A stretch of 35,484 nucleotides of DNA from Paracoccaceae bacterium (GTDB lineage Bacteria; Pseudomonadota; Alphaproteobacteria; Rhodobacterales; Rhodobacteraceae). Both the position numbers and the translations under genes were made by a program. Shown piece after piece: positions 26,408 to 35,450 of the stretch (the stretch's first letter is position 1; each line of letters starts with the position of its first letter). Location of the stretch: NCBI GenBank assembly GCA_030950185.1, contig JAUZRU010000014.1, positions 1-35,484 of the forward strand, written 5' to 3'. The notes beneath the pieces were generated by a model. The model was given only the letters and a program-made list of their open reading frames with translations, did no database searches and was not told where the DNA came from.

Positions 26408-28174
26408 ATGGCGCGACTTCTTGACATCACGCCCGCAAGCAAGGGGCTGAAGCTGCCGCTGTGGCTGTGGGACAACTATTTCCGGCCACGTTTGTGGTTC
26501 ATCATCGCCGCCTTTGTGCTGATGGCGGTCGAGGGTTCGATGCTGGGGCTGATCAGCTACATGGTCGGCCCGATGTTCGACCGGGTCTTTGTCGCCAAGA
26601 ATGCCGCGGCGATCTATGCCGTGGGCGGCCTCATGTTTGTCGTGTTTCTGGCGCGTGCGCTCAGCGGTTTCGGCCAGCGGGTGCTGATGAGCGTGATCGG
26701 GCAAAAGGCCATAGCGGACATGCAGGCCGATCTGGTGCGGCACATGATGCGGCTGGACAGCCTGTTCTTTCAGGACAACGCCCCCGGCGCGTTGATAGAA
26801 CGCGTGCGCGGCGACACCCAGGCGATACAGGTCGCGTGGTCCGCGGTGTTTACCTCGCTTGGGCGTGACATCATTTCGCTTGTCGCGCTTCTGGGGGTGG
26901 CCATTTCGATCGACTGGGTCTGGACACTTGTCGCGGTGGCCGGTGTGCCTTTGCTGATTGTCCCGGTCTTCCTGTTGCAGAAGATGATCCATGCCACCAC
27001 CCGCCACGCCCGGCAGATGGCGGCGCTGATCTCGACCCGGCTTGACGAGATCTTTCACGGCATCAACCCGATCAAGCTGAACAATCTCGAAAACCAGCAG
27101 GACCGGCGTTTCACCGAGACGCTGAAAAGCTATGTCCGCGCGCAGATCCGTTCCGAGGCGGGCCAGGCTGGCGTGCCCGCAATGATGGATATCGTTGCCG
27201 GGCTGGGGTTCATGGGCGTGCTCGTCTATGGCGGTTTCCAGATCATCGACGGCACCAAGACCATCGGGCAGTTCATGTCGTTCTTTACCTCGATGGCGCT
27301 GATCTTCGAACCTTTGCGCCGGCTGGGCAACATTTCCGGCCTGTGGCAGGCGGCCGTTGCCAGTATCGAGCGCCTGCATGCCATATTCGATCAACAGCCC
27401 GGCATCACCTCACCACCCGCGCCTGTTGCCATCACCTCTGACACGGGCCGCAAGGATATCGAGCTGCGGGACATCTGCTTTGCCTATGGCGACAATCCGG
27501 TGCTGGATCACCTGACGCTGACCGCACAGGCGGGCAAGACAACCGCGCTGGTCGGGGCATCGGGCGCGGGTAAAAGCACGCTGTTCAACGTGCTGACCCG
27601 CCTTGTCGAACCCCAGTCCGGGCTGGCCACGATTGGCGGAATCGATATCCGCGACATGGCGCTGGGCGACCTGCGGGGGCTGTTTTCGGTGGTAACGCAA
27701 GACGCCGCCCTGTTCGACGAAACCCTGCGCGACAACATCATGCTCAGCCGCCCCGACGCCAGCGAAGAGGAATTCCGCCGCGCCGCCGATGCGGCATTCG
27801 TGACCGACTTTGTGCAACACCTGCCGCAGGGTTTCGACACCCCTGCCGGGCCGCGGGGGTCGAACCTGTCGGGCGGGCAGCGCCAGCGGGTTGCAATTGC
27901 GCGCGCCGTGTTGCGGGACGCCCCCATCCTGCTGCTGGACGAACCGACCTCGGCGCTGGACGCGCAATCCGAGGCAGCCGTGCAAAAGGCGCTGGACGCG
28001 CTGTCAAAGGGGCGCACGACGCTGGTGATCGCCCATCGCCTGGCGACCATCCTGCATGCCGACAAGATCGTGGTGATGGACAAGGGGCGCGTGGTCGATG
28101 AGGGCACGCATGAGGAATTGCTGGCGCACGACGGGCTGTATGCCAGCCTCTACCGCCTTCAGTTCGAGGGCTGA
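26408..28174 (+). CDS. MsbA-type ABC exporter (fused permease and ATPase)
   Basis: A 588-residue half-transporter that works as a homodimer. Six membrane helices occupy about residues 30-320 (for example LWFIIAAFVLMAVEGSMLGL, IISLVALLGVAISI). The ATPase domain has Walker A GASGAGKST (383-391), signature LSGGQ (487-491), Walker B ILLLDEP (507-513) and switch H543 (IAHRLAT). Architecture and coupling helices fit lipid A or other lipid flippases such as MsbA. Being directly behind the phosphatase gene supports an envelope-lipid role. The last 16 bases overlap the end of the converging glycosyltransferase gene, so no terminator separates them. Confidence 0.88.
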   Translation: MARLLDITPASKGLKLPLWLWDNYFRPRLWFIIAAFVLMAVEGSMLGLISYMVGPMFDRVFVAKNAAAIYAVGGLMFVVFLARALSGFGQRVLMSVIGQKAIADMQADLVRHMMRLDSLFFQDNAPGALIERVRGDTQAIQVAWSAVFTSLGRDIISLVALLGVAISIDWVWTLVAVAGVPLLIVPVFLLQKMIHATTRHARQMAALISTRLDEIFHGINPIKLNNLENQQDRRFTETLKSYVRAQIRSEAGQAGVPAMMDIVAGLGFMGVLVYGGFQIIDGTKTIGQFMSFFTSMALIFEPLRRLGNISGLWQAAVASIERLHAIFDQQPGITSPPAPVAITSDTGRKDIELRDICFAYGDNPVLDHLTLTAQAGKTTALVGASGAGKSTLFNVLTRLVEPQSGLATIGGIDIRDMALGDLRGLFSVVTQDAALFDETLRDNIMLSRPDASEEEFRRAADAAFVTDFVQHLPQGFDTPAGPRGSNLSGGQRQRVAIARAVLRDAPILLLDEPTSALDAQSEAAVQKALDALSKGRTTLVIAHRLATILHADKIVVMDKGRVVDEGTHEELLAHDGLYASLYRLQFEG

Positions 28175-28911
28175 CCCCCTTCATACCCGCGCACCAGACG
28201 TTCAGGCGGCACCCCTGCGAAATAGCGCGCCAACGTCCACAGATTGCGCCCTCCCCGGCGCAACCATCCCTCGCGCTGGTAACGGCCGGCATCGGTGATC
28301 GCATGGGCCGGCAGCAGGTCGATCCGGCCCCGCAGGGCGCAGGCCATGGCGACATCCTCCATCAAGGGGATATCAGGGAACCCGCCCACCGCATCATATA
28401 GCGCGCGCGAAACCAGCAGGCCCTGATCGCCATAAGGCAGACCGAACAGGCGCGTGCGCAGATTGGCCCAGCCGGCCACAAGGCGCCCCGGCATCCCCGC
28501 GCTGTCAAAGCCCAAGCGAAAGACGGCTGCGCGGCCCATATCTGCCACGGTATCATCAGCTGCATCCATGCCCGGCCGACGGGTCGGGCAGCGCCCGCCC
28601 TGTACATGTCCCGCGACAACACCCTCCCACCCCGGCGCCAGCACCGTGTCGGCATGCAGGAACAACAGCCAGGGCGCGCGCGCAACCTCGGCCCCGCGCC
28701 TCAGCTGCCCGCCCCTGCCCTGCGGGCCGGAAACAAATCGCGCACCCAACTCATCGGCCATCTTTTCGATATCGTCGCTGCTGCCGCCATCCGACAGGAT
28801 CAGCTCATGAATCAGGCCGGCATCCAGCCCCGCGAACAGCGCATGCAGGCAAGGGCCAATCCGGTCGGCCACATTCAGGGTGGGGATGATGACACTGACA
28901 GGGGCGGGCAT
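28159..28911 (-). CDS. Family 2 glycosyltransferase (TIGR04283-like)
   Basis: A 250-residue soluble GT-A enzyme. The N-terminal SVIIPTLNVADRIGPCLHAL, the ILSDGGSSDD nucleotide site, the DXD-like LHADTVLAPGWE and the acceptor region YGDQGLLVSRALYDAVGGFP with PLMEDVAMA follow the family usually named 'arsenosugar-type' glycosyltransferase TIGR04283. The name does not prove an arsenic role; no ars gene is seen. Compared with my memory of the family there are about 20 extra residues after VVAGHVQ (GGRCPTRRPGMDAADDTVAD). Its 3' end overlaps the ABC exporter by 16 bases, tail to tail. Confidence 0.8.
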   Translation of the reverse strand: MPAPVSVIIPTLNVADRIGPCLHALFAGLDAGLIHELILSDGGSSDDIEKMADELGARFVSGPQGRGGQLRRGAEVARAPWLLFLHADTVLAPGWEGVVAGHVQGGRCPTRRPGMDAADDTVADMGRAAVFRLGFDSAGMPGRLVAGWANLRTRLFGLPYGDQGLLVSRALYDAVGGFPDIPLMEDVAMACALRGRIDLLPAHAITDAGRYQREGWLRRGGRNLWTLARYFAGVPPERLVRGYEGGQPSN

Positions 28912-29007
28912 TTGACCTCGGACATATCTGCTTGCGCCCTTATAGCCCCTGTCATGGAGACAGGCGACCGCCTATATTGGGTGGGTGAACAGGCAAGGAG
29001 GGATCAC

Positions 29008-29778
29008 ATGCAGGCCGACCACGCGACAGACCGAACAGTTCTCAGGATCACCGGCAGCGACCGTATGGATTTTCTGCAAGGGCTGATCACCAACGACATC
29101 AAGGCGCTGGGCGACGGGCTGCTTTATGCGGCTCTGCTGTCGCCGCAGGGGAAATACCTGTTCGATTTCCTGCTGCGCGCCGATGACGCTGCCATCCTGC
29201 TTGACGTCAAGACCGACGCCGCGCCCGCGCTGGCCGGGCGGCTGAACATGTACAAGCTGCGGGCAGATGTGGCAATCGAGGCAACCGACCTGCCGGTCTG
29301 GCTGGGCACGGGCGAGCCCCCCGACGGTGCGCTTGCCGACCCCCGCCACGCCGCCCTTGGCTGGCGCTATTATGGCGACCTCGCGGCAACGCCGGGCGGG
29401 ATCGACCGCGATGCAATTCGCGTCGAACATGTCATTCCCGAAACCGGGATCGAGCTGATCCACAACGAAAGCTACATCCTGGAAATGGGGTTCGAGCGGC
29501 TGAACGGCGTCAGCTTTCGCAAGGGGTGTTATGTCGGACAAGAGGTCACCGCCCGCATGAAACACAAGACCGAGCTGCGCAAGGGCCTGGCGCGGGTCGA
29601 AATCGCGGGCAAACCCACCCCCGGCACATCCATCACGCGTGAGGGCAAACAGATCGGCACCCTGCATACCGTGGCGGGCGGCCATGCAATCGCCTATCTG
29701 CGTTTTGACCAGGCCACGGGTGAAATGCAGGCGGGCGACGCCCTCGTCACCTGGGACGGCCAGCGACCGGACGGCTGA
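29008..29778 (+). CDS. ygfZ: YgfZ/GcvT-like folate-binding protein
   Basis: A 256-residue tetrahydrofolate-binding protein related to the T protein of glycine cleavage and used in maintenance of certain iron-sulfur enzymes. The family signature KGCYVGQE is at 172-179 (C174), with MDFLQGLITNDIKAL near the N-terminus and the usual SPQGKYLFDFLL. The ATG at 29008 is preceded by AAGGAGGG at ideal distance; the frame extends far upstream without protein features. Separated from the P450 gene by 108 bases that hold an FNR-type box, so a new unit probably begins after it. Confidence 0.88.
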   Translation: MQADHATDRTVLRITGSDRMDFLQGLITNDIKALGDGLLYAALLSPQGKYLFDFLLRADDAAILLDVKTDAAPALAGRLNMYKLRADVAIEATDLPVWLGTGEPPDGALADPRHAALGWRYYGDLAATPGGIDRDAIRVEHVIPETGIELIHNESYILEMGFERLNGVSFRKGCYVGQEVTARMKHKTELRKGLARVEIAGKPTPGTSITREGKQIGTLHTVAGGHAIAYLRFDQATGEMQAGDALVTWDGQRPDG

Positions 29779-29803
29779 ATCCCCGCAACCGGTTTGAAAA
29801 GCC

Positions 29804-29817
29804 TTGACCGGCGTCAA
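29804..29817. promoter_or_regulatory. FNR/FnrL-type box upstream of the P450-alkB unit
   Basis: TTGACCGGCGTCAA is a perfect inverted repeat of the form TTGAC-N4-GTCAA, the consensus layout of FNR/FnrL/FixK-family sites in Rhodobacteraceae. Its centre is 76 bases before the P450 ATG, inside the only gap (29779-29886) where the promoter can be. No good -10 could be placed. Regulation by oxygen of two oxygen-consuming enzymes would make sense but is inferred. Confidence 0.55.
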
Positions 29818-29886
29818 TGACAGCGGCCTTCTGTTTGGAAACTGTCGCGCAAGTTTGCCAGCACAGCAGGGGACAACACCAACCAC

Positions 29887-31326
29887 ATGCCGGATTCTTC
29901 CATGCCAGAGGGGCCTGTGACCTGCCCACATATACCGCCCAAACCCCAATCGCGCGATGGCAAGGTTTCACTGTGGCGATATGCACGCCTGTTCCGGCAA
30001 GACATATTGTCGGCCCAGCCCGCGCGGCTGTATCGGGCCTGGATGGCAGAATTCAGAACACCCTTCTTTCATTCCTACCTGTGCAACGACCCCGCGCTTG
30101 TCGATCTGGTGCTGAAGGAACGGCCGCAGGATTTCCCGAAATCCGAGCGTATCCGCGTGGGGCTGAAACCGCTGTTGGGGGATTCGGTATTCATCACCAA
30201 TGGCGAACAATGGGCGCGCCAGCGCCGCATCATCGACCCGGCATTCGAGGGCGGGCGCCTGCGCACCGTCTTTCCCGCAATGTGGGATGCGGGTGTTGCA
30301 GCGGTCGACCGGCTGCGCCCGCTGGCCGACGGCAAGACCCCCGTCGAGATCGAGGAACAGGCCAGCCATGCCGCCATGGACGTGATCTTTCGCACCCTGT
30401 TTTCGGTGCCTATCGAACATGAAATTGCCAGCGCCGCCTTTGCCGCATTCAAGGCCCATCAAAAGGCGCAGCCACTGGTCAATCTGGGTTCGCTCATCCC
30501 CCTGCCCAACTGGTTCCCCCGTTTCCACAGCCGCAGCGCGCGCGAAACCGCCCGCCAGATCCGCGCACTTATCGGCCAGCTGACCGCCCAGCGCGCGCAA
30601 GAGCTGCGCGAGGGCCGCGCCCCCGATGATCTGGCCACCAAGATCATGACCACCCCCGATCCCGAAACAGGCGAAACATTCGCCGAGGGCGAAATGACCG
30701 ATCAGGTCGCGATATTCTTCCTGGCCGGGCATGAAACATCGGCCTCGGCGCTGGGCTGGGCGCTGTATCTGCTGGCGCTCTATCCCGAATGGCAGGAGCG
30801 CGTCGCGGCCGAGGCCACAAAGGCGTTCGACCCCGACAAGATCTATTTCTCGACGCTTTCCAAGCTGAAACTTGCGCGGGCCGTGTTTCGCGAAACCATG
30901 CGCCTGTACCCGCCCGTGCCGATGTATGTGCGCGAGGCATCCCGGCACGAGACCTTCCGCAAGCGCCGCGTGCGCAAGGGCGCACAGATCATCATCAGCC
31001 CATGGCATCTGCATCGCCATACCCGGCTGTGGGAGCGCCCCGATGAATTCGACCCCGCCCGATGGGACACCCCCAATGGCAAGGAATGCCAGCGCAAGGC
31101 CTATATCCCCTTTTCCGCAGGTCCACGCGTCTGCCCCGGATCAGCCTTTGCCATGGCCGAAGGGCCGCTGCTGCTGGCCATGCTGATGCGCGCCTATCGG
31201 TTCGAACGTGTTAAAGGGCGCGACCCGGTTCCGGTTGCGCATCTGACGGTGCGCACCAAGGACGGGATCTTCCTGCGCGTCAGCCCGCGTGATACAATGC
31301 TGAAAACGCCCGAGGTGGAAAGATGA
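29887..31326 (+). CDS. Cytochrome P450 monooxygenase
   Basis: A 479-residue P450. Marks in order: C-helix WARQRR (W109, R113), oxygen-binding I-helix AGHETSAS (280-287), ExxR in the K-helix (E336, R339), the PERF-like PDEFDPARWD (385-394) and the heme loop FSAGPRVCPG (409-418) with C416 as the axial thiolate. No membrane anchor and no fused reductase, so separate redox partners are needed. The sequence style (PFSAGPRVCPGSAFAMAE) is nearer to fatty-acid-type P450s than to camphor-type ones; I cannot give a CYP number. The stop overlaps the alkB start by 4 bases (ATGA), implying joint production with an alkane-hydroxylase-like enzyme. Confidence 0.93.
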   Translation: MPDSSMPEGPVTCPHIPPKPQSRDGKVSLWRYARLFRQDILSAQPARLYRAWMAEFRTPFFHSYLCNDPALVDLVLKERPQDFPKSERIRVGLKPLLGDSVFITNGEQWARQRRIIDPAFEGGRLRTVFPAMWDAGVAAVDRLRPLADGKTPVEIEEQASHAAMDVIFRTLFSVPIEHEIASAAFAAFKAHQKAQPLVNLGSLIPLPNWFPRFHSRSARETARQIRALIGQLTAQRAQELREGRAPDDLATKIMTTPDPETGETFAEGEMTDQVAIFFLAGHETSASALGWALYLLALYPEWQERVAAEATKAFDPDKIYFSTLSKLKLARAVFRETMRLYPPVPMYVREASRHETFRKRRVRKGAQIIISPWHLHRHTRLWERPDEFDPARWDTPNGKECQRKAYIPFSAGPRVCPGSAFAMAEGPLLLAMLMRAYRFERVKGRDPVPVAHLTVRTKDGIFLRVSPRDTMLKTPEVER

Positions 31327-32459
31327 GCCAAGCACAGCCCGCCCCGCCCCCGGCCTGGCCTTTCTGGCTGACGCTGACATTCGTGCCGCTGGTGGCAATA
31401 TCGGTGCTGCAAGGCGGCTGGTGGATCGCCTTCGTCCCCGTCTATGGCTGGGTTCTGACACCGATCGCCGACAGGTTCTTCGGCCGCAACCTGCGCAATC
31501 CCGACCCAAACACCCCGGATGAACAACTGTTCTGGCATCGGCTGCTGACCTGGATCTGGTTTCCCATCCAGCTGGTGCTGGTCTACTGGTCGATCTGGTA
31601 TCTGACCCACCGCGCCGATCACACCACCGCCGAGAACATCGGCATCATGTTCGGCATCGGCCTGACGACCGGCATGGTCGGCATCGTCTATGCGCATGAG
31701 CTGATGCACAAATCTTCGAGATTCGAGCGCATGCTTGCCGATCTTCTGATGGCGCTGGTGCTGTATTCGCATTTCCGCACCGAACACCTGCTGGTGCATC
31801 ACCCCTGGGTCGGTACGCCGCGCGACACGGTGACAGCACGCTACAATGAGGGGTTTCACCGCTATTTTCCGCGGGTCCTGATTCGCGGCCCCGGTTCTGC
31901 CTGGCGGGCGGAACGGGCCAGGCTGAGGCGCGCCGGCCTGCCCGTCTGGCACCGACGCAACCCGTTCTGGCGTTATGCGTTCCTGCAAGCCCTGTTTCTG
32001 GCAATATCCTTTGTCATCGGCGGATGGGCGGGCATCGGGATGTTCGCCTTTCAGGCCTTCATCGCCATCTGGCTGCTGGAGCTGACAAATTATGTCGAAC
32101 ATTACGGCCTGACCCGCAAATATCTTGGCGACGGAAAATATGAACCCGTCCGCCCCCATCATTCATGGGATTCGACGCATCTTGTCACCAATCTGGTGCT
32201 GATCAACCTGCAACGCCATGCCGACCATCACGTCAACCCGATGCGCCGCTTTCCGCTGTTGCAGGCCTACGGGCCGGGGCAGGTGCCGCAACTGCCCACC
32301 GGCTATCCGCCAATGACCGCGCTGGCCATGATCCCGCCGCTGTGGCGGCGCCGCTTCAACCCGCGGGTCCGCGCCTGGCGAAAACAGTTCTACCCGGAAA
32401 TCACCGACTGGACGCCCTACAAGAAATGGGAATACCCCGCCCCCAAAGGGGCGGGATGA
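31323..32459 (+). CDS. alkB: Alkane 1-monooxygenase family protein (AlkB-type)
   Basis: A 378-residue integral membrane diiron enzyme. All histidine boxes are canonical: HELMHK (H125, H129), EHLLVHH (H155, H159, H160), NYVEHYGL (H260) and LQRHADHH (H299, H302, H303). Six hydrophobic helices surround them. AlkB enzymes hydroxylate terminal carbons of alkanes with electrons from rubredoxin; here neither rubredoxin nor its reductase is adjacent, and the partner gene is a P450, so the natural substrate may be different. The start is the ATG inside the P450 stop region, with GAGGTGGAAAG just before it. A stem-loop overlaps its last codons before the converging gcvP. Confidence 0.9.
   Translation: MSQAQPAPPPAWPFWLTLTFVPLVAISVLQGGWWIAFVPVYGWVLTPIADRFFGRNLRNPDPNTPDEQLFWHRLLTWIWFPIQLVLVYWSIWYLTHRADHTTAENIGIMFGIGLTTGMVGIVYAHELMHKSSRFERMLADLLMALVLYSHFRTEHLLVHHPWVGTPRDTVTARYNEGFHRYFPRVLIRGPGSAWRAERARLRRAGLPVWHRRNPFWRYAFLQALFLAISFVIGGWAGIGMFAFQAFIAIWLLELTNYVEHYGLTRKYLGDGKYEPVRPHHSWDSTHLVTNLVLINLQRHADHHVNPMRRFPLLQAYGPGQVPQLPTGYPPMTALAMIPPLWRRRFNPRVRAWRKQFYPEITDWTPYKKWEYPAPKGAG
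32436..32455. terminator. Stem-loop between converging alkB and gcvP
   Basis: CCCGCCCC (32436-32443) and GGGGCGGG (32448-32455) make a perfect 8-bp stem with loop CAAA. It lies inside the last codons of alkB and 15 bases from the gcvP stop. On either strand the following sequence is only partly T-rich (TATTCCCATTTCTTG on minus), so termination may be weak or may need Rho. Confidence 0.5.
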
Positions 32460-32469
32460 AAGATGCGAC

Positions 32470-35316
32470 CTATTCGGCAGCCTCGCCGAAATCCTCCATC
32501 GGCGGGCAGACGCAGAACAGATGCCGGTCGCCCCAGACATTATCGACCCGGTTGACCGGCGACCAGTACTTGTCCACCCGAAAGGCCCCCGGCGGGAAGC
32601 AGGCCTGCTCGCGCGTATAGGGCCGATCCCATTCACCGACCAGATCCTCGACCGTGTGCGGGGCATTCTTCAGCGGGTTGTTTTCGGGGTCGATCCGGCC
32701 CTCTTCGATATCCTTCGCCTCGGCCGCAATTGCCAGCATGGCGTCGCAGAAACGATCGAGCTCGGCCTTTGTTTCGCTTTCGGTCGGCTCGACCATCAAG
32801 GTACCCGGCACCGGAAAGCTCATCGTCGGGGCGTGAAATCCGCAGTCAATCAGGCGCTTGGCCACATCATCAACCGTCACACCCGCCCGATCTTTCAGAG
32901 GCCGCGTGTCGATGATGCATTCATGGGCAACCCGCCCGTTCGGCCCCTTGTACAGCACATCATAGGCCCCCGACAGGCGCGAGGCGATATAGTTGGCGTT
33001 CAGGATGGCCACCTTGGTGGCCTGTGTCAGCCCGGCGCCGCCCATCAGCATTACATAGGCCCAGGAAATCGCCAGAATGCTGGCCGAACCATAGGGCGCC
33101 GCCGAAACCGCCCCCTCACCGGCCAGCGGATCGCCCGGCAGATAGGGGATGAGATGCGCCTTGACCCCGATCGGCCCCATGCCGGGGCCCCCGCCACCAT
33201 GAGGGATGGCAAATGTCTTGTGCAGGTTCAGATGGCTGACGTCCGAGCCGATCTCGCCCGGCTTGGCCAGCCCGACCATCGCGTTCATGTTGGCGCCGTC
33301 CATATAAACCTGCCCGCCAAGGTCATGGGTGATCTCGCAGATCTCGCGCACGCTTTCCTCGAACACGCCGTGGGTCGAAGGGTAGGTGATCATGCAGGCG
33401 GCAAGGTTTTCCGCATGCTGCTCGGCCTTGGCGCGGAAATCGGCAACATCGATATCGCCGTTTTCAGCCGTCTTGACCGCAACCACCTTCATCCCCGCCA
33501 TATGCGCGCTTGCCGGGTTGGTGCCATGGGCCGACATCGGGATCAGGCAAATGTCGCGGTGCCCCTCGCCGCGCGCCTCGTGATAGCTGCGAATTGTCAT
33601 CAGGCCGGCAAACTCGCCCTGCGCCCCCGAATTGGGCTGCATCGAGATCGCGTCATAGCCGGTGATCTGGCACAGCTTGTCGGAAAGGTCGCGGATCAGT
33701 TCCTGATACCCCTGCGCCTGCTCCAGCGGCACATAGGGGTGGATCTGTGAAAATTCCGGCCAGGTCAGCGGAATCATCTCGGCCGCAGCGTTCAATTTCA
33801 TGGTGCAGCTGCCCAGCGGGATCATCGCACGATCAAGTGCCAGATCGCGATCGGCCAGACGCCGCATATAGCGGGTCATCTCGCTTTCGGCCCGGTTCAT
33901 GTGGAATACCGGATGCGTCAGATATTCGCTGGTGCGCACCAGATCATCGGGGATGCGGTATTCCGGCGTCAGATCGTCATCCTTGCGCGTGATGCCAAAG
34001 GCCCGCCAGACGGCCTCGATGGTGGCAGAACGGGTGCGCTCGTCCAGCGAGATGCCGATGCGATCATCCCCGATCCGGCGCAGGTTGATCCCCTCCTCGC
34101 GGGCGGATTTCAGAACCACCTCCTGCAAGGGGCCGACCTCGACCGTGATCGTGTCGAAAAACTGCGCCGGCGACACCTTGAGCCCGGCCTCTTCCAGCCC
34201 CCGGGCCAGACGGACGGTCTTGCGATGGATACGCTGGGCAATGGCCCTGAGCCCCTCGGGTCCATGCATCACCGCATAAAAGCTGGCCATCACCGCCAAC
34301 AGCGCCTGCGCGGTGCAGACATTGGACGTCGCCTTTTCGCGCCGGATATGCTGCTCGCGCGTCTGCAGCGCCAGGCGATAGGCCCGGTTGCCGCGGGCAT
34401 CCACCGACACGCCGACTATCCGCCCCGGCATAGACCGCTTGTAGGCGTCCTTGGTGGCCATATAGGCCGCATGCGGCCCGCCATAACCCTCGGGCACACC
34501 GAACCTCTGGGTCGAGCCGACGGCAATATCGGCGCCCATTGCGCCGGGCTCTTTCAGCAGGGTCAGCGCCAGAGGGTCGGCCACCACGACACCAACGGCC
34601 CTGGCGGCGTGCAGCGCGGCAATGGGATCGGTAAAATCATGCAGATCGCCATAGGTGCCCGGATACTGAAAAATCGCGCCAAACACCTGATCGGGATCCA
34701 GATCGACCAGCGGATCGCCGATGATCAGCTCTATACCCACAGGTTCGGCGCGTGTCTTCATCACCGCGATGTTCTGCGGATGGCAATGATGGTCGATGAA
34801 AAACGCCCTGGCCTTCGATTTGGCCACCCGTTGCGCCATGGTCATGGCCTCGGCACAGGCGGTGGCCTCATCCAGCAGTGACGCATTGGCGATCTCGAGC
34901 CCGGTCAGATCGCTGACCATGGTCTGAAAATTCAGCAACGCCTCAAGCCGGCCCTGGCTGATCTCGGGCTGATAGGGGGTATAGGCCGTATACCATGCGG
35001 GATTTTCCAGAATGTTGCGCTGAATGGCCGGCGGCGTGACGGTGCCGTAATAGCCCTGCCCGATCAGGCTGGTCATATGGGCGTTCTTGCGCGCAATCTC
35101 GCGCATGTGAAACAACACCTCGCGCTCGGATTTTGCCCGCCCCCAGTCCAGCTCGTCGTGCTGGCGAATACCCGCAGGCACGGTCTGGTCGATCAACTCG
35201 TCCAGGCTGGATACGCCCAGCTCGGCGAACATGTCCTCCATCTCGGCAGGCGACGGACCGATGTGACGCCGGTTGGCAAAATCATAGGGCAGGTAATCTG
35301 TGGGCTTGAAGGTCAT
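32470..35316 (-). CDS. gcvP: Glycine dehydrogenase (decarboxylating), P protein of glycine cleavage
   Basis: A 948-residue PLP enzyme that decarboxylates glycine and hands the aminomethyl group to the lipoyl arm of GcvH. It has the fused two-half form of proteobacteria: N-terminal half with [18 protein letters not shown] and [19 protein letters not shown]-terminal half with [21 protein letters not shown] and the PLP lysine K700 in [18 protein letters not shown]. The ATG at 35316 has GGAG 6 bases upstream and begins exactly where family similarity does; the open frame further upstream runs through a repeat. gcvT and gcvH are probably to the right, outside the window. A terminator and a repeat precede gcvP, suggesting that it is at least partly expressed on its own. 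Confidence 0.97.
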   Translation of the reverse strand: MTFKPTDYLPYDFANRRHIGPSPAEMEDMFAELGVSSLDELIDQTVPAGIRQHDELDWGRAKSEREVLFHMREIARKNAHMTSLIGQGYYGTVTPPAIQRNILENPAWYTAYTPYQPEISQGRLEALLNFQTMVSDLTGLEIANASLLDEATACAEAMTMAQRVAKSKARAFFIDHHCHPQNIAVMKTRAEPVGIELIIGDPLVDLDPDQVFGAIFQYPGTYGDLHDFTDPIAALHAARAVGVVVADPLALTLLKEPGAMGADIAVGSTQRFGVPEGYGGPHAAYMATKDAYKRSMPGRIVGVSVDARGNRAYRLALQTREQHIRREKATSNVCTAQALLAVMASFYAVMHGPEGLRAIAQRIHRKTVRLARGLEEAGLKVSPAQFFDTITVEVGPLQEVVLKSAREEGINLRRIGDDRIGISLDERTRSATIEAVWRAFGITRKDDDLTPEYRIPDDLVRTSEYLTHPVFHMNRAESEMTRYMRRLADRDLALDRAMIPLGSCTMKLNAAAEMIPLTWPEFSQIHPYVPLEQAQGYQELIRDLSDKLCQITGYDAISMQPNSGAQGEFAGLMTIRSYHEARGEGHRDICLIPMSAHGTNPASAHMAGMKVVAVKTAENGDIDVADFRAKAEQHAENLAACMITYPSTHGVFEESVREICEITHDLGGQVYMDGANMNAMVGLAKPGEIGSDVSHLNLHKTFAIPHGGGGPGMGPIGVKAHLIPYLPGDPLAGEGAVSAAPYGSASILAISWAYVMLMGGAGLTQATKVAILNANYIASRLSGAYDVLYKGPNGRVAHECIIDTRPLKDRAGVTVDDVAKRLIDCGFHAPTMSFPVPGTLMVEPTESETKAELDRFCDAMLAIAAEAKDIEEGRIDPENNPLKNAPHTVEDLVGEWDRPYTREQACFPPGAFRVDKYWSPVNRVDNVWGDRHLFCVCPPMEDFGEAAE

Positions 35317-35377
35317 GGCAGACTCCATTCGACAACGGCCACCCGCATCGGCAGCATGTTCACTCTGACATCCCCGA

Positions 35378-35450
35378 TTTCTTCTTTGCACAAATACTCC
35401 GGGGGGGTCGCGGCCCCCCGGCGGGGGCCGGGGCCCCCCACCCGGGCAAA
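35378..35450. repeat. Dispersed intergenic repeat, copy 3 (half-conserved)
   Basis: The left arm TTTCTTCTTTGCACAAATAC (from 35378) matches the arms of copies 1 and 2. The rest is a very GC-rich run of nested complementary blocks (GGGGGGG, GGCCCCCC, GGCGGGGGCCGGGGCCCCCC) ending at CCCGGGCAAAATAAAAAC; the opposite GAGTATT arm is missing. It lies in the leader of gcvP. It is either a degenerate copy or a second subtype of the element. Confidence 0.65.
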
